Shown: one piece after another, positions 37,007 to 45,322 of the stretch | Position numbering within the stretch: position 1 is the stretch's first letter | Layout: each line of letters starts with the position of its first letter | Assembly (NCBI RefSeq): GCF_000282495.1 | Contig: NZ_AKJE01000066.1 | Coordinates: 1 to 64,000 of the forward strand | Origin: Pseudomonas sp. GM79 | GTDB lineage: Bacteria > Pseudomonadota > Gammaproteobacteria > Pseudomonadales > Pseudomonadaceae | Direction of reading: 5' to 3' | DNA length: 64,000 bases | Notes under the pieces: generated by a model | What the model was told of the DNA's origin: nothing | Databases searched by the model: none | Seen by the model: the letters and a program-made list of their open reading frames with translations, nothing else | Made by a program: the position numbers and the translations under genes

Positions 37007-38161
37007 ATGCTGTTGCCCATTCTTCTGTTGTCCGCCGCCGGTTTTACGGTGCTGACCACGGAATTCATCATCGTCGGGCTGTTGCCGGCAATCGCCCGTG
37101 ATCTGGACGTCAGCATCCCTCAAGCGGGTTTGCTGGTGACCCTGTTCGCCTTTACCGTGGCCGCTTTCGGGCCGTTCCTGACCGCCTACTTTGCAAGGTT
37201 TGAACGGCGCAAACTGTTTATCAGCGTACTGATCATGTTCGGCCTGGCCAACACGCTGGCGGCACTGGCGCCGAACATCGGGGTGATGGCCGTTGCGCGA
37301 TTGATTCCGGCGTTGGGGCTGCCGGTGTTCTGGGCATTGGCCAGTGAAACTGCAGTGGACATCGTCGGGCCGGACTACGCCGGGCGGGCCATCGCCAAGA
37401 TCGGTTTCGGCATTGTCTGCGCCACGGTGTTCGGTATTCCGGTGGGTACGCTGATTTCCGATGCGTTCGGCTGGCGCAGTGCTTTCGGCATTCTGGCGGT
37501 GATCGCGTTTGCCAAGGCGTTGCTGCTGTTTATCTACCTGCCGAAAACCAACCTGCACCAGCATCAGGTGAGTTTTCGCTCGCAGTTCAAAATTCTGCGC
37601 AGCCCGTTGATGCTGGGGCATGTGCTGTTATCGATCCTGGTGTTCAGTGGCATGTTCACCGCGTACACCTACCTGGCGGACATTCTTGAGCGGCTGGCCG
37701 GTTTCGACGGCACGGTGGTCGGCTGGTGCCTGATGGGCTTCGGTGCGGTCGGCTTGATCGGCAATTCGCTGGGCGGCCGTGCGGTGGATCGGCATCCGCT
37801 TATTGCTTCAGTGACGTTCTGTGCCTTCATGATCGCTGGCATGGTGGCCTTGGTGCCGAACATTCATTCGCCGCTGGGTCTGGCGGCTGCGATGGGGATT
37901 TGGGGCGTGACTCAGGCCGCGCTGTTCCTGGTCAGCCACGTGCGCCTGATGAAGGCTGCCCCTGAAGCGCCGGCCTTTGCTGCGTCGTTGAACATTGCCG
38001 GGGCCAATCTCGGGATCGGTCTGGGCGCGATGGTCGGTGGGCGAGTGATCGACAGTGTTGGCCTGGGCGGCCTGGGTTTCGCGGCGGCCGGTTTTATCCT
38101 GGTCTCGATCCTGTTGGCGATGGCGCTGATGACCTTCAAACCTCGCGAAATCTGCGCCTGA
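37007..38161 (+). CDS. Major facilitator superfamily transporter (DHA1-like)
   Basis: A 384-residue, 12-helix MFS protein. The first helix (LLPILLLSAAGFTVLTTEFI) and the motif FARFERRKL after helix 2 (variant of the A motif) indicate the DHA1 drug/arabinose-efflux class (AraJ/YdhP type). The helix 4-5 region (GFGIVCATVFGIPVGTLISD) carries the class C-like G-P-G pattern in a relaxed form. It probably exports a small molecule or sugar; substrate unknown. The ATG at 37007 follows CCTGGAGTTCTGC. It is convergent with nhaR (3 nt between stops) and divergent from sstT. Confidence 0.85.
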   Translation: MLLPILLLSAAGFTVLTTEFIIVGLLPAIARDLDVSIPQAGLLVTLFAFTVAAFGPFLTAYFARFERRKLFISVLIMFGLANTLAALAPNIGVMAVARLIPALGLPVFWALASETAVDIVGPDYAGRAIAKIGFGIVCATVFGIPVGTLISDAFGWRSAFGILAVIAFAKALLLFIYLPKTNLHQHQVSFRSQFKILRSPLMLGHVLLSILVFSGMFTAYTYLADILERLAGFDGTVVGWCLMGFGAVGLIGNSLGGRAVDRHPLIASVTFCAFMIAGMVALVPNIHSPLGLAAAMGIWGVTQAALFLVSHVRLMKAAPEAPAFAASLNIAGANLGIGLGAMVGGRVIDSVGLGGLGFAAAGFILVSILLAMALMTFKPREICA

Positions 38162-38164
38162 CAC

Positions 38165-39064
38165 TCACATCGCGGTGAACAACTCGCGTCGGGCACCTTC
38201 GGTAATCGCGACAATGCCCGGGTGCTTGATCTTGCGTTCCACCGAGATGGCGTAGAACGACTCGCTCACCGCATCGGTCTGGCCGATCAGTTCCACGCCA
38301 CATTGGCGTTTCACTTCGTCGGCAATCACGCTCGGGCCGATGAATATCCCGCTGCCGGATTGGCCGAAGGCCTGCATCAAGGCGCTGTCGTCGAACTCGC
38401 CGACGATCTGCGGCTGGATCTGCTGTTCGGCAAACCAGCGTTGCAAGCGACTGCGCACTACGGTTTCCGGCCCTGGAATCAACAGCGGGGCGCCGTGCAG
38501 GCTGCGCGGGAAGTCCTGGCCATACCGCGCCGCCAATTCTGCGGTGGCGAAGAAGCTGATGCCGCATTCGCCGAGTTTCTGGCTGTAACCCTTGATGTCC
38601 AGATGCGAGGGCATCGGGCTGTCGGAAATCACCAGATCAAGGCGCTGAATCGCCAGGTCGGCAAGCAAGCGTTCCAGTTTGTCTTCGCGACAGGTGATAC
38701 GCAGGGGCTCGCTCAACTCCATGGTTGGCGCAATCAGGCGATAAACGATGGATTTGGGGACTACGTCGGCGACGCCCACCCGAAACAGAATCTGCTGCTC
38801 ATTGGGCTGCGCCCGCAGCATCAACTCGAGCTCGCCACCGAGTTGAAACATCTGCTCGGCGTAAGGAAGCGTCTGACGTCCGGCTTCGGTAAGTTCCAGC
38901 TGCCGGCCGACCCGGCGAAACAACTCGATGCCATAGGTTTGCTCGAGCAGGGAAATCTGCCCGCTGATGGTCTGTGGCGTCAGGTTCAATTGCTCACAAG
39001 CGCGCACGATGCTGCCGGTCTTGGCCACCACCCAGAAATAATGCAGCTGCCGATAATTCAACAT
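38165..39064 (-). CDS. nhaR: LysR-family transcriptional activator NhaR
   Basis: A 299-residue LysR regulator. The N-terminal helix-turn-helix reads LHYFWVVAKTGSIVRACEQL then NLTPQTISGQISLLE, which is diagnostic of the NhaR subgroup. In E. coli NhaR responds to Na+ and activates nhaA. No nhaA is near it here, so the target is elsewhere, or could be the adjacent divergent lipoprotein or terC genes. The effector domain (LFRVGVADVVPKSIVYRLI) is complete. Its stop is 3 nt from the convergent MFS gene's stop. Confidence 0.88.
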   Translation of the reverse strand: MLNYRQLHYFWVVAKTGSIVRACEQLNLTPQTISGQISLLEQTYGIELFRRVGRQLELTEAGRQTLPYAEQMFQLGGELELMLRAQPNEQQILFRVGVADVVPKSIVYRLIAPTMELSEPLRITCREDKLERLLADLAIQRLDLVISDSPMPSHLDIKGYSQKLGECGISFFATAELAARYGQDFPRSLHGAPLLIPGPETVVRSRLQRWFAEQQIQPQIVGEFDDSALMQAFGQSGSGIFIGPSVIADEVKRQCGVELIGQTDAVSESFYAISVERKIKHPGIVAITEGARRELFTAM

Positions 39065-39245
39065 GTTGGTGAAATCCCGTTGTTCACATCATCCGTAAGG
39101 CATACGCCATACGCTGTCTGGATTCGTTAAAACCGAAGTATAGCCGCTGAAAATACGAATTTTCCTGAAGTATTTGCTTCCTTAGAATGCCTCGCTATCG
39201 ACGGATCGCCTTTTCGGTTCTGTCTGTTCTATCGAGGAAAGCATC

Positions 39246-39488
39246 ATGAAGCTTAAAACCACGGCACTGCTGATTGCGTCTTTACTGGTGTTGGCCGGTT
39301 GCGACCAGGCCGAGAAAAGCGCTCAGCAATTGATGGGCAAGGCCGCCGAAACCGCCAAACAGGCGATTGACGATACCCACAAAGCCGCCGAGCAAGCGTT
39401 GAGCGATGCCACTGGCGGCTTGATCAGCAAGAAAGAGCAACCGGCCAAAGAGACGGACAAATCCGAATCTTCGTCCCAGGAAATCTAA
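39246..39488 (+). CDS. Small alanine-rich lipoprotein
   Basis: An 80-residue lipoprotein. The signal MKLKTTALLIASLLVLAGC has the lipobox LAGC, and D after the Cys suggests possible inner-membrane retention by the E. coli +2 rule (which is less strict in Pseudomonas). The mature part is a charged, Ala-rich helix with heptad spacing (AEKSAQQLMGKAAETAKQAI) that resembles entericidin/Lpp-like or LEA-like coiled-coil proteins, and it ends in a disordered Ser/Glu tail. It is followed after 28 nt by terC on the same strand. Function unknown. Confidence 0.8.
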   Translation: MKLKTTALLIASLLVLAGCDQAEKSAQQLMGKAAETAKQAIDDTHKAAEQALSDATGGLISKKEQPAKETDKSESSSQEI

Positions 39489-39516
39489 ACCGTCTACAAC
39501 GAGTCAGGACTGACCC

Positions 39517-40266
39517 ATGGAATACCTTTTAGAACTTGCTGCAAGCCCCACTGCCTGGGTCGCCCTGGCCACGCTGGTGGTGATGGAAATCGTGCTCGGC
39601 ATCGATAACCTGATCTTCATCTCGATCCTTACCAACAAGCTGCCCGAACAGCATCGCCAGAAAGCGCGACGTATCGGTATCGGCATGGCGTTGATCCTGC
39701 GCCTGGCGCTGTTGAGCACCATCGCGTTCATCGTCCAGTTGACGGAGCCGGTGATCGATATTCTCGGCCATGCGTTCTCCTGGAAGGACATGATCCTGAT
39801 TGCCGGTGGCCTGTTCCTGTTGTGGAAGGCGACCACCGAGATCCACCACAGCATGGACCCGGCGCCGGATGATCCGACCTCGGCCACCTCGACCGTGACC
39901 CTGGGTTTTGCTGCTGCGATCGGTCAGATCCTGATGCTGGACATGGTGTTCTCCATCGACAGCATCATTACCGCCGTCGGCATGACCGAGCATTTGCCGA
40001 TCATGATCATCGCGGTGGTGGTGTCGGTACTGGTGATGTTGCTGGCCGCTGACCCTCTGGCCAAGTTCATCAACGACAACCCGACGGTGGTGATGCTGGC
40101 ACTGGGCTTCCTGATCATGATCGGCATGACGCTGATCGCCGAAGGTTTTGGCGCCCACGTACCGAAAGGCTACGTCTACGCGGCCATGGCGTTCTCGGCC
40201 ACGATCGAAGGCCTGAACATGCTGTCGCGTCGGGCCAGGCAGAAGCGCATCGCCGCTCAAGCGTAA
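39517..40266 (+). CDS. TerC family membrane protein
   Basis: A 249-residue integral membrane protein of the TerC/Alx family, with seven predicted helices. The two inverted-repeat acidic motifs [18 protein letters not shown] and [17 protein letters not shown] contain the conserved Asp/Asn thought to handle metal (Mn2+ export in Alx/MntP-like members). No C-terminal CBS or CorC domain is present. The start has a CAGGACTGACCC spacer. It lies 28 nt after the small lipoprotein, so they may be one transcript. Tellurite resistance is only the historical family name. Metal homeostasis is the likelier role. Confidence 0.88.
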   Translation: MEYLLELAASPTAWVALATLVVMEIVLGIDNLIFISILTNKLPEQHRQKARRIGIGMALILRLALLSTIAFIVQLTEPVIDILGHAFSWKDMILIAGGLFLLWKATTEIHHSMDPAPDDPTSATSTVTLGFAAAIGQILMLDMVFSIDSIITAVGMTEHLPIMIIAVVVSVLVMLLAADPLAKFINDNPTVVMLALGFLIMIGMTLIAEGFGAHVPKGYVYAAMAFSATIEGLNMLSRRARQKRIAAQA

Positions 40267-40280
40267 CCTGCGTTAAACGA

Positions 40281-40314
40281 AGCGGCCGCCTGAACTCGAA
40301 AGAGTCCAGGCGGC
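40281..40314 (+). terminator. Hairpin after terC without T-tract
   Basis: GGCCGCCTG and its complement CAGGCGGCC enclose a loop with an inner ACTC/GAGT pairing. It is not followed by Ts. It may stabilise the terC mRNA end rather than terminate. Confidence 0.4.
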
Positions 40315-40340
40315 CAATGCCTGTCAGTTAAGGCGCGGAA

Positions 40341-40447
40341 CCTGTGGGAGCGGGCTTGCTCGCGAAAGCGGTGTTTCAGACGGCATCAATATTGACTGTC
40401 CCGCCGTCTTCGCGAGCAAGTCGAATCGTCGCACCGCCGCTCCCACC
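40341..40447. repeat. Chimeric REPIN
   Basis: The left arm is a normal CCTGTGGGAGCGGGCTTGCTCGCGAA (40341-40366). The right arm begins CTTCGCGAGCAAG but is interrupted by TCGAATCGTCGCACCGC before CGCTCCCACC. The inserted 17 nt resemble another repeat family, seen at 48820 as TCGGATCGCCGCACCGC. Confidence 0.75.
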
Positions 40448-40466
40448 TGGATTGTGCTTGACTCAC

Positions 40467-40637
40467 TCAGTGCGCGGTGGCGGGGTGTGCAGCGGCTTTA
40501 TCGGTTTTCGCCACAGGTGCCGATTGAACCGGGTGGTGATGGTGCCGGCGGGTAATACGCAAAACGCCCCACAGCATGGCGGTGGCCACGGCCAGCCAGC
40601 CGGAGATCAACATTACAATGGTCATTGTCAGGCTCAT
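40467..40637 (-). CDS. Small membrane protein
   Basis: A 56-residue protein with one N-terminal membrane helix (SLTMTIVMLISGWLAVATAM then LWGVL) and a basic, His-rich tail (RITRRHHHHPVQ) ending in Ala/Pro/Lys. A strong GAGGAGG ribosome site precedes the ATG at 40637. The His4 run could bind metal but this is not shown. No family assignment. It is divergent from the C39-like gene. Confidence 0.65.
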   Translation of the reverse strand: MSLTMTIVMLISGWLAVATAMLWGVLRITRRHHHHPVQSAPVAKTDKAAAHPATAH

Positions 40638-40862
40638 CAGTGCCTCCTCTTTGCCCTGCATCGGGCGCACACTCGTCCTTGGTAAATGACAGTCTAGCCG
40701 CTGCTGTATTTCAGGCTATTGACCAAAGGTCGCCTGTCACCAACCAGTTCGCTCTATCGAATGCAATCAACTGCCGGTTAAGGCTATACCGCTGTCGCGC
40801 GGCATCCTATGATCGACGGCCAAGCCGGCTGTGCGATTGCCTGGCGTCTGAACAAGAGAGTG

Positions 40863-41537
40863 ATGATGGTGCGGGTATTTTCTCGAATTCGATCTTTGGT
40901 GCTGATCGTTGGCTGCGTTGCCGGCCTGGCTGGCTGTGCGGGGAGCGTGGCGCCTGAGATCAAGCGTCTGCCGGAGCGGGTCGAACTCAGCGGTACGTTC
41001 TACCGTGGGCAAAGTTATCAAAGCGGGCCTCAGGTGCTGGCTAGTCTGCTGTCCCAGCAGGGCATCGTGATAACCCCAGGGTTGCTCGACAAACCTCTGC
41101 ATTTGCCGGGTGCCGAAGATCGGTTGCAGCAGAATATGCAGAACCTTGCCCGTGAGTACGGGATGGTGGTCTACCCCCTCGACAAAAATTTGCCGGCGCT
41201 GCTGACCCAGGTCGCCGCCGGTTATCCGGTGATGGTGCGCTTCACGGAAGGCTCGGCGTTCTGGGCGGAGCCGCGATACGCCATTCTCGCCGGTTACAAC
41301 CGTCAGAAGCAGACCGTGCTGCTGCGCGCCGGGATGGATCGTCGGTTGCTGATGGGGTTCAGCGCCTTTGAATCAGCATTCGAGAATGCCGGCGGTTGGG
41401 CCGTATTGATCCAGAAGCCGGACCAGATTCCAGCCAATGTCGATCAGTCGCGCTGGCTGAAAGCGGCGAGCGATCTTGCCCAGTCAGGTCAGGAACAGGC
41501 GGCAGCCCGGGCGAAGAAGGCGCTGACCGCGCAGTAA
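40863..41537 (+). CDS. C39-like lipoprotein lacking the catalytic triad
   Basis: A 224-residue lipoprotein: signal peptide with lipobox LAGC (C25). The body aligns by eye with the bacterial peptidase C39-like family (PF13529-type), which normally reads YQCGPxALA...HYAVVVGYD. Here the nucleophile Cys is S54 (SYQSGPQVLASLL), the His is R138 (AEPRYAILAGYN) and the Asp is N146. All three triad positions are thus altered while the surrounding fold motifs persist (LLTQVAAGYPVMVRF, the late GGWAVLIQKP). It is therefore probably a non-catalytic binding protein at the outer membrane or periplasmic face. A Q/A-rich helical tail (SGQEQAAARAKKAL) follows. The start could be the ATG three nt later. Confidence 0.75.
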   Translation: MMVRVFSRIRSLVLIVGCVAGLAGCAGSVAPEIKRLPERVELSGTFYRGQSYQSGPQVLASLLSQQGIVITPGLLDKPLHLPGAEDRLQQNMQNLAREYGMVVYPLDKNLPALLTQVAAGYPVMVRFTEGSAFWAEPRYAILAGYNRQKQTVLLRAGMDRRLLMGFSAFESAFENAGGWAVLIQKPDQIPANVDQSRWLKAASDLAQSGQEQAAARAKKALTAQ

Positions 41538-41631
41538 GTTTCCACTCGTCATCAGCATGGCACCGCCACGCTATGCTGAAGTCTCAAGTAGAGGGCCCGG
41601 TTTTTTCCGGGACCATGAACAGGAGGCGTCC

Positions 41632-41850
41632 ATGGCACAGTCCAATACCCCCACCGGCCCACACTCGTCTGAGCATTCGTCTGATAATGAGTTGGGGTTC
41701 GACCCCGATTCTCCAGACCTCGCCGATCCTCAGGTCGACCCCATCGGGCCCGCCAAGGCGCCCAGGGATATCAAACCGGGTGAGGAGGGCAAGAAGGCAC
41801 CCGCGAAGCCTTACGACCCACTCGGTAATCTGAAACCCAAGTCTCAGTGA
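41632..41850 (+). CDS. Small disordered acidic/proline-rich protein
   Basis: A 72-residue protein with a strong CAGGAGGCGTC ribosome site. The composition is Asp/Pro/Lys-rich with no aromatic core (DPDSPDLADPQVDPIGPAKA), so it is predicted to be disordered. No signal peptide or domain. It ends 7 nt before a second similar small gene, with which it would be co-transcribed. Low-complexity proteins of this kind are sometimes stress induced in pseudomonads, but I cannot assign a role. Confidence 0.65.
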   Translation: MAQSNTPTGPHSSEHSSDNELGFDPDSPDLADPQVDPIGPAKAPRDIKPGEEGKKAPAKPYDPLGNLKPKSQ

Positions 41851-41857
41851 GGTGCGT

Positions 41858-42082
41858 ATGTCTACCGATTCGAGCTTTGACGACAAACGTCCAGACCCTC
41901 CAGAAAGTGTTCCGACAACCCCTGAAGCGGACCTGGACCCGGTGATGGATCCGGACAGCCCGTTAAGGGATCCCTTGGCCAGGCCGACAGTGGTGCCGAC
42001 CAAGCATCCACAGGGCTGGAGAGACCCGAGTGCCGGGGATGGCATTCCGGATGACGATCAGATGCCGTTGCCCAATGATTGA
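41858..42082 (+). CDS. Second small disordered acidic/proline-rich protein
   Basis: A 74-residue protein (MSTDSSFDDKRPDPPESVPT...) again dominated by Asp and Pro, with one GW near the end. It shares the DPDSPL/DPxxP style of its upstream neighbour, suggesting related origin or function. The GAGGTGCG before the ATG is a fair ribosome site; a GTG 6 nt earlier is possible. A bidirectional terminator follows at 42092. Confidence 0.6.
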   Translation: MSTDSSFDDKRPDPPESVPTTPEADLDPVMDPDSPLRDPLARPTVVPTKHPQGWRDPSAGDGIPDDDQMPLPND

Positions 42083-42091
42083 TGCTGGACG

Positions 42092-42120
42092 AAAAAAGCC
42101 CCGAATATTCGGGGCTTTCA
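42092..42120. terminator. Bidirectional terminator between the small acidic genes and pbpG
   Basis: A 24-nt perfect palindrome centred at 42106 (AAAGCCCCGAAT and its complement) is preceded by extra As and followed by TTTCATTT. It serves the plus-strand acidic genes and the minus-strand pbpG. Confidence 0.85.
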
Positions 42121-42135
42121 TTTACCGGCTCGACC

Positions 42136-43074
42136 TTATTTCGATGCTTCAACCACACCGCTCTGGCGATGCTTGAGGTTCTTGTCGGACTTGTATTGCA
42201 GGGCGACGGAGGGCACGTTGGCGCTCTTACCGGTTTCGACCCAGCTGCGAATCCGGCTGGCATCGGCAAAGTGCGTGTACTTGCCGAAAGCATCGAGAAT
42301 CACCAGCGCCATCGGCCGATCTGACATGTGGGTCACCAGCACCAGGCAGTGACCGGCCGCGTTGGTAAAGCCGGTTTTGGTCAGTTTGATGTCCCAGTTA
42401 GGCTTGTTGACCAAATGGTCGGTGTTGCGGAAACCCAAGCTGTAGTTGGGTTTGCGGAACGAAACGGTTTTTTCCTTGGTGGTGCTCAATTGAGTCAATA
42501 GTGGGTGCTTGTGTGCAGCGATCAGCAGTTTGCTCAAATCGCGGGCGGTGGACACATTGCGAGGAGAGAGGCCCGTCGGTTCGACAAAGTGGGTGCTGGT
42601 CATTCCCAGCGCTTTGGCTTTGGCGTTCATGGCGGCAATGAACGCGACATAGCCGCCCGGATAGTGATGGGCCAGACTCGCAGCGGCACGGTTTTCCGAC
42701 GACATCAGGGCAATCAGCAGCATTTCCCGGCGAGGCAATTCGCTTTTGAGTTTGACTCGGGAAAACACGCCTTTCATTTCCGGGGTGTCGCTGATGTTGA
42801 CGGAAAGGTATTCGTCCATGTTTTGCCGGGCTTCTACCACCACCAGGCCAGTCATCAGTTTGCTGACGGATGCGATTGGCACTACGACGTCAGGGTTGCT
42901 GGCATAGATCACTTTGTTGGTTTGCATATCCATCAGCAAGACACTGCCGGAAGCGATCTTCAGTTGTGAAGTGTCTCGGGGTGCGGCAGTGGTTTCTGCG
43001 GCGTTGATCGTTGGCGTGGTGAAAGTCCCTGTGAATGCAAAAAACAGGCTCAGGATTGAAAGACGGATTTTCAC
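42136..43074 (-). CDS. pbpG: D-alanyl-D-alanine endopeptidase PbpG (PBP7-like)
   Basis: A periplasmic low-molecular-weight penicillin-binding protein that cleaves D-Ala-mDAP cross-links in peptidoglycan. The 312 residues have a signal peptide (first about 25 residues, cleaved near NAA-ETT). The serine-peptidase motifs are in order: SVSK (69-72), SEN (126-128) and KTG (233-235). The loop ESRNAA-like part ([17 protein letters not shown]) fits PBP7 rather than the DD-carboxypeptidase DacA. Its 3' end faces a palindromic terminator. It is probably monocistronic. Confidence 0.93.
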   Translation of the reverse strand: MKIRLSILSLFFAFTGTFTTPTINAAETTAAPRDTSQLKIASGSVLLMDMQTNKVIYASNPDVVVPIASVSKLMTGLVVVEARQNMDEYLSVNISDTPEMKGVFSRVKLKSELPRREMLLIALMSSENRAAASLAHHYPGGYVAFIAAMNAKAKALGMTSTHFVEPTGLSPRNVSTARDLSKLLIAAHKHPLLTQLSTTKEKTVSFRKPNYSLGFRNTDHLVNKPNWDIKLTKTGFTNAAGHCLVLVTHMSDRPMALVILDAFGKYTHFADASRIRSWVETGKSANVPSVALQYKSDKNLKHRQSGVVEASK

Positions 43075-43254
43075 GCTGGCGGACTCATAAAGGGTGGATA
43101 TACCGTTTTGTAACGGGCTGTTTCTTTAAAAAGCGACGCATTTTAGGAGTATGGCTGAAGAACTGTCGATGGTTGTTCGATGTTCAGATGAAATGCCTGG
43201 GCACCTGATAAAAACGGGCTTTTCCGGCGGATGGTCGAGCTTTTTTCTGCAGGC

Positions 43255-43285
43255 AAAAAGAACCCCGCGACTGGCGGGGTTCTTT
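43255..43285. terminator. Bidirectional terminator downstream of folD
   Basis: AAAGAACCCCGC and GCGGGGTTCTTT form a 12-bp stem with a 5-nt loop, 27 nt beyond the folD stop on the minus strand, with an A5 run giving a U-tract. Confidence 0.85.
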
Positions 43286-43311
43286 ATGCGGCGTTGCAAG
43301 CCAGCGTGAAC

Positions 43312-44166
43312 TCAGCCGTGCAGTGTTTCCGCGGCGTACAGCGTGTTTTCCAGCAGGCAGGCGCGAGTCATCGGGCCAACGCCACCCGGTACCGGTGTGA
43401 TCCAGCCGGCGCGGGGCAGGGCGGTTTCATAGATCACGTCACCGACCAGCTTGCCATCTTCCTGGCGATTGATGCCGACGTCGATCACGATCGCGCCTTC
43501 CTTGATCCACTCACCTTTGACCAGGCCCGGCTTACCGGCGGCAACCACCACCAGGTCGGCGCGACCGACATGGTCCGCCAGATCTTTGGTGAAGCGGTGG
43601 GTAACGGTCACGGTGCAACCGGCCAGCAGCAGTTCCATTGCCATCGGACGGCCAACAATGTTGGAAGCCCCGACAATGATCGCATCCATCCCGTTTAGCT
43701 TGGCGCCGGTGCTTTCCAGCAGCGCCATGATGCCTTTGGGTGTGCACGGACGCAGCAGCGGGATACGCTGGGCCAGGCGGCCGACGTTATAAGGGTGGAA
43801 ACCGTCGACATCCTTGTCAGGACGAATGCGCTCCAGCAATTTGGAGGCGTCCAGATGTTTAGGTAAAGGCAGTTGAAGCAGAACGCCGTCAATCGCCGGG
43901 TCATCGTTCAGGCGATCGATCAGATCGGTCAGTGCTTCTTGAGTGGTTTCGGCAGGCAGGTCATAGGCTTGCGAAAGGAAGCCGACCTCTTCACAGTCTT
44001 TACGCTTGTGCGAGACATAAACCTGAGAGGCAGGATCGCTGCCGACCAGGATCACCGCGAGGCCGGGTGTGCGCAGGCCTTGCTGGCGACGCTCGGCGAC
44101 TCGTTTGGCGATCTGCTGGCGCAGGCTGGCGGCGATCGATTTGCCGTCGATTAGTTGTGCAGTCAT
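43312..44166 (-). CDS. folD: Methylenetetrahydrofolate dehydrogenase/cyclohydrolase FolD
   Basis: A bifunctional cytosolic enzyme interconverting 5,10-methylene-THF, methenyl-THF and 10-formyl-THF. The 284 residues show the conserved [13 protein letters not shown] with the catalytic lysine, the substrate segment [13 protein letters not shown] and the NADP site [18 protein letters not shown]-terminal [16 protein letters not shown] is standard. It is a single gene, divergent from the tRNA cluster, with the spacer mainly occupied by the tRNA promoter. Confidence 0.96.
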   Translation of the reverse strand: MTAQLIDGKSIAASLRQQIAKRVAERRQQGLRTPGLAVILVGSDPASQVYVSHKRKDCEEVGFLSQAYDLPAETTQEALTDLIDRLNDDPAIDGVLLQLPLPKHLDASKLLERIRPDKDVDGFHPYNVGRLAQRIPLLRPCTPKGIMALLESTGAKLNGMDAIIVGASNIVGRPMAMELLLAGCTVTVTHRFTKDLADHVGRADLVVVAAGKPGLVKGEWIKEGAIVIDVGINRQEDGKLVGDVIYETALPRAGWITPVPGGVGPMTRACLLENTLYAAETLHG

Positions 44167-44297
44167 TGCGCGTGATTAACCATCGAGAGGGGAAAAAAAG
44201 AGAGCGCATTCTCGCATGTCATGAGGTGAGGGCAAAGGCGCTTGGTCTGCAAATTCCCCTAACTCCTTTAATTAAATGAATTTTTTTTAAAAAGGAT

Positions 44298-44326
44298 TTG
44301 ACGACCTCTGGGGGGCTCTATACTAT
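44298..44326 (+). promoter_or_regulatory. Promoter of the tRNA Arg-His-Leu-His cluster
   Basis: TTGACG (44298-44303), a 17-nt spacer with GGGGGGCTC, and TACTAT (44321-44326, overlapping an alternative TATACT at 44319) lie about 115 nt upstream of tRNA-Arg. The leader region 44330-44441 holds no gene. Confidence 0.55.
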
Positions 44327-44441
44327 TCGTCGCACTTGTCGGGCACAGCCTAGCACTGGTTGAGAAGGTCGAGCGGAGTTACGCTTCCGCAAGGCTGAAA
44401 AGCACTTAGTTTGTAGTCCTTCAAGGGTACAGATTAACAAG

Positions 44442-44518
44442 GCGCCCGTAGCTCAGCTGGATAGAGCATCCGCCTTCTAAGCGGATGGTCGCAGGTTCGA
44501 GTCCTGCCGGGTGCGCCA
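44442..44518 (+). tRNA. tRNA-Arg (anticodon TCT)
   Basis: A 77-nt cloverleaf: acceptor GCGCCCG/CGGGTGC, anticodon loop CTTCTAA between TCCGC and GCGGA, TTCGAGT T-loop and encoded CCA. First of a cluster. Confidence 0.96.
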
Positions 44519-44545
44519 TTAGGCAACTTTGGCACAAGTAGCGCG

Positions 44546-44664
44546 ATATGGTGGGCGTAGCTCAGTTGGTAGAGCACGGGATTGTGACTCCCGTTGTCGT
44601 GGGTTCGATCCCCATCGTCCACCCCATATTTCGAAAGGCGCCAGATTAACAGTCTGGCGCCTTT
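44546..44664 (+). repeat. tRNA-His/hairpin unit, copy 1 of a direct duplication
   Basis: About 119 nt containing ATATG, tRNA-His, CATATTTCGAAAGGCGCCAG and the hairpin recur at 44842-44961, with one extra T in the second loop. The hairpin here is followed by GCTTTAAC, not a T-run. Confidence 0.9.
44551..44626 (+). tRNA. tRNA-His (anticodon GTG), copy 1
   Basis: A 76-nt cloverleaf, GTGGGCG/CGTCCAC acceptor, anticodon GTG in ATTGTGACT, encoded CCA. The base before it is G, which fits the extra G-1 of tRNA-His opposite C73. Confidence 0.96.
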
Positions 44665-44683
44665 GCTTTAACAGCTTCAATCC

Positions 44684-44768
44684 GCGGATGTGGTGGAATT
44701 GGTAGACACACTGGATTTAGGTTCCAGCGCCGCGAGGCGTAAGAGTTCGAGTCTCTTCATCCGCACCA
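44684..44768 (+). tRNA. tRNA-Leu (anticodon TAG)
   Basis: An 85-nt class II cloverleaf with a long variable arm (GCGCCGCGAGGCGT). Acceptor GCGGATG/CATCCGC, anticodon loop TTTAGGT between CTGGA and TCCAG, encoded CCA. Confidence 0.96.
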
Positions 44769-44841
44769 AATAAAGCTTCACTCTTGCCGCTTGGCTTGGT
44801 TGGGGCTCAACAAAGAAGTTGTTTGGCTTCTTTGTCACGCA

Positions 44842-44961
44842 ATATGGTGGGCGTAGCTCAGTTGGTAGAGCACGGGATTGTGACTCCCGTTGTCGTGGGT
44901 TCGATCCCCATCGTCCACCCCATATTTCGAAAGGCGCCAGATTTAACAGTCTGGCGCCTTT
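44842..44961 (+). repeat. tRNA-His/hairpin unit, copy 2 of a direct duplication
   Basis: Same content as 44546-44664, shifted by 296 nt. The hairpin copy here is followed by a run of six Ts. Confidence 0.9.
44847..44922 (+). tRNA. tRNA-His (anticodon GTG), copy 2
   Basis: Identical in sequence to the copy at 44551, including the preceding G-1 and the encoded CCA. Last tRNA of the cluster. Confidence 0.96.
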
Positions 44962-44965
44962 TTTG
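44930..44965 (+). terminator. Terminator of the tRNA cluster
   Basis: A 12-bp stem built on AAAGGCGCCAGA and its complement, followed by TTTTTT, ends the cluster. The equivalent hairpin at 44634-44664 lacks the T-run. Confidence 0.9.
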
Positions 44966-45322
44966 TTTCAGTTGTTTGAGTGTCGACGACTGCAGGTTGT
45001 GGGTCGCAGGGTCAGGTCGTTTCATCGTATTTATGTTTCTCGATGATGCACGATTTGTCCGCCGATCCCTTCGTGGGGTCGGCTGTCAGGGATGGATTGC
45101 CGATTCCTTCTATATATAGAAGGATGGGTGCAGAGCCTTGGCATGACTGGCTGTATTTGCTAACAGGGCGAGGCACAACCGTTTGTCCCCGCCTATAAAT
45201 TGCCTGCTGCTTTTTTACCCGTTTTCAGTAGGGTGACTTCTTGAGTTTGACCCACTAGAATGCATGCCCTTGATTCTGGGGTCGGAAACGGCCGGCTAAC
45301 GTCTGTGCAACGAGGAATATCC
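44966..45322. other. Long leader before tig with a 20-bp perfect palindrome
   Basis: No gene is supported in these 357 nt. At 45105-45124 lies the perfect 20-bp palindrome TCCTTCTATATATAGAAGGA. A TAGAAT at about 45256 may be the tig -10 element. The rest is moderately GC-rich without other recognisable signals. Confidence 0.5.

Noticed and set aside
45125-45230. Possible sigma54 (GG-N10-GC) promoter before tig
   Set aside because: GG and GC elements are spaced by 8 rather than 10 nt.
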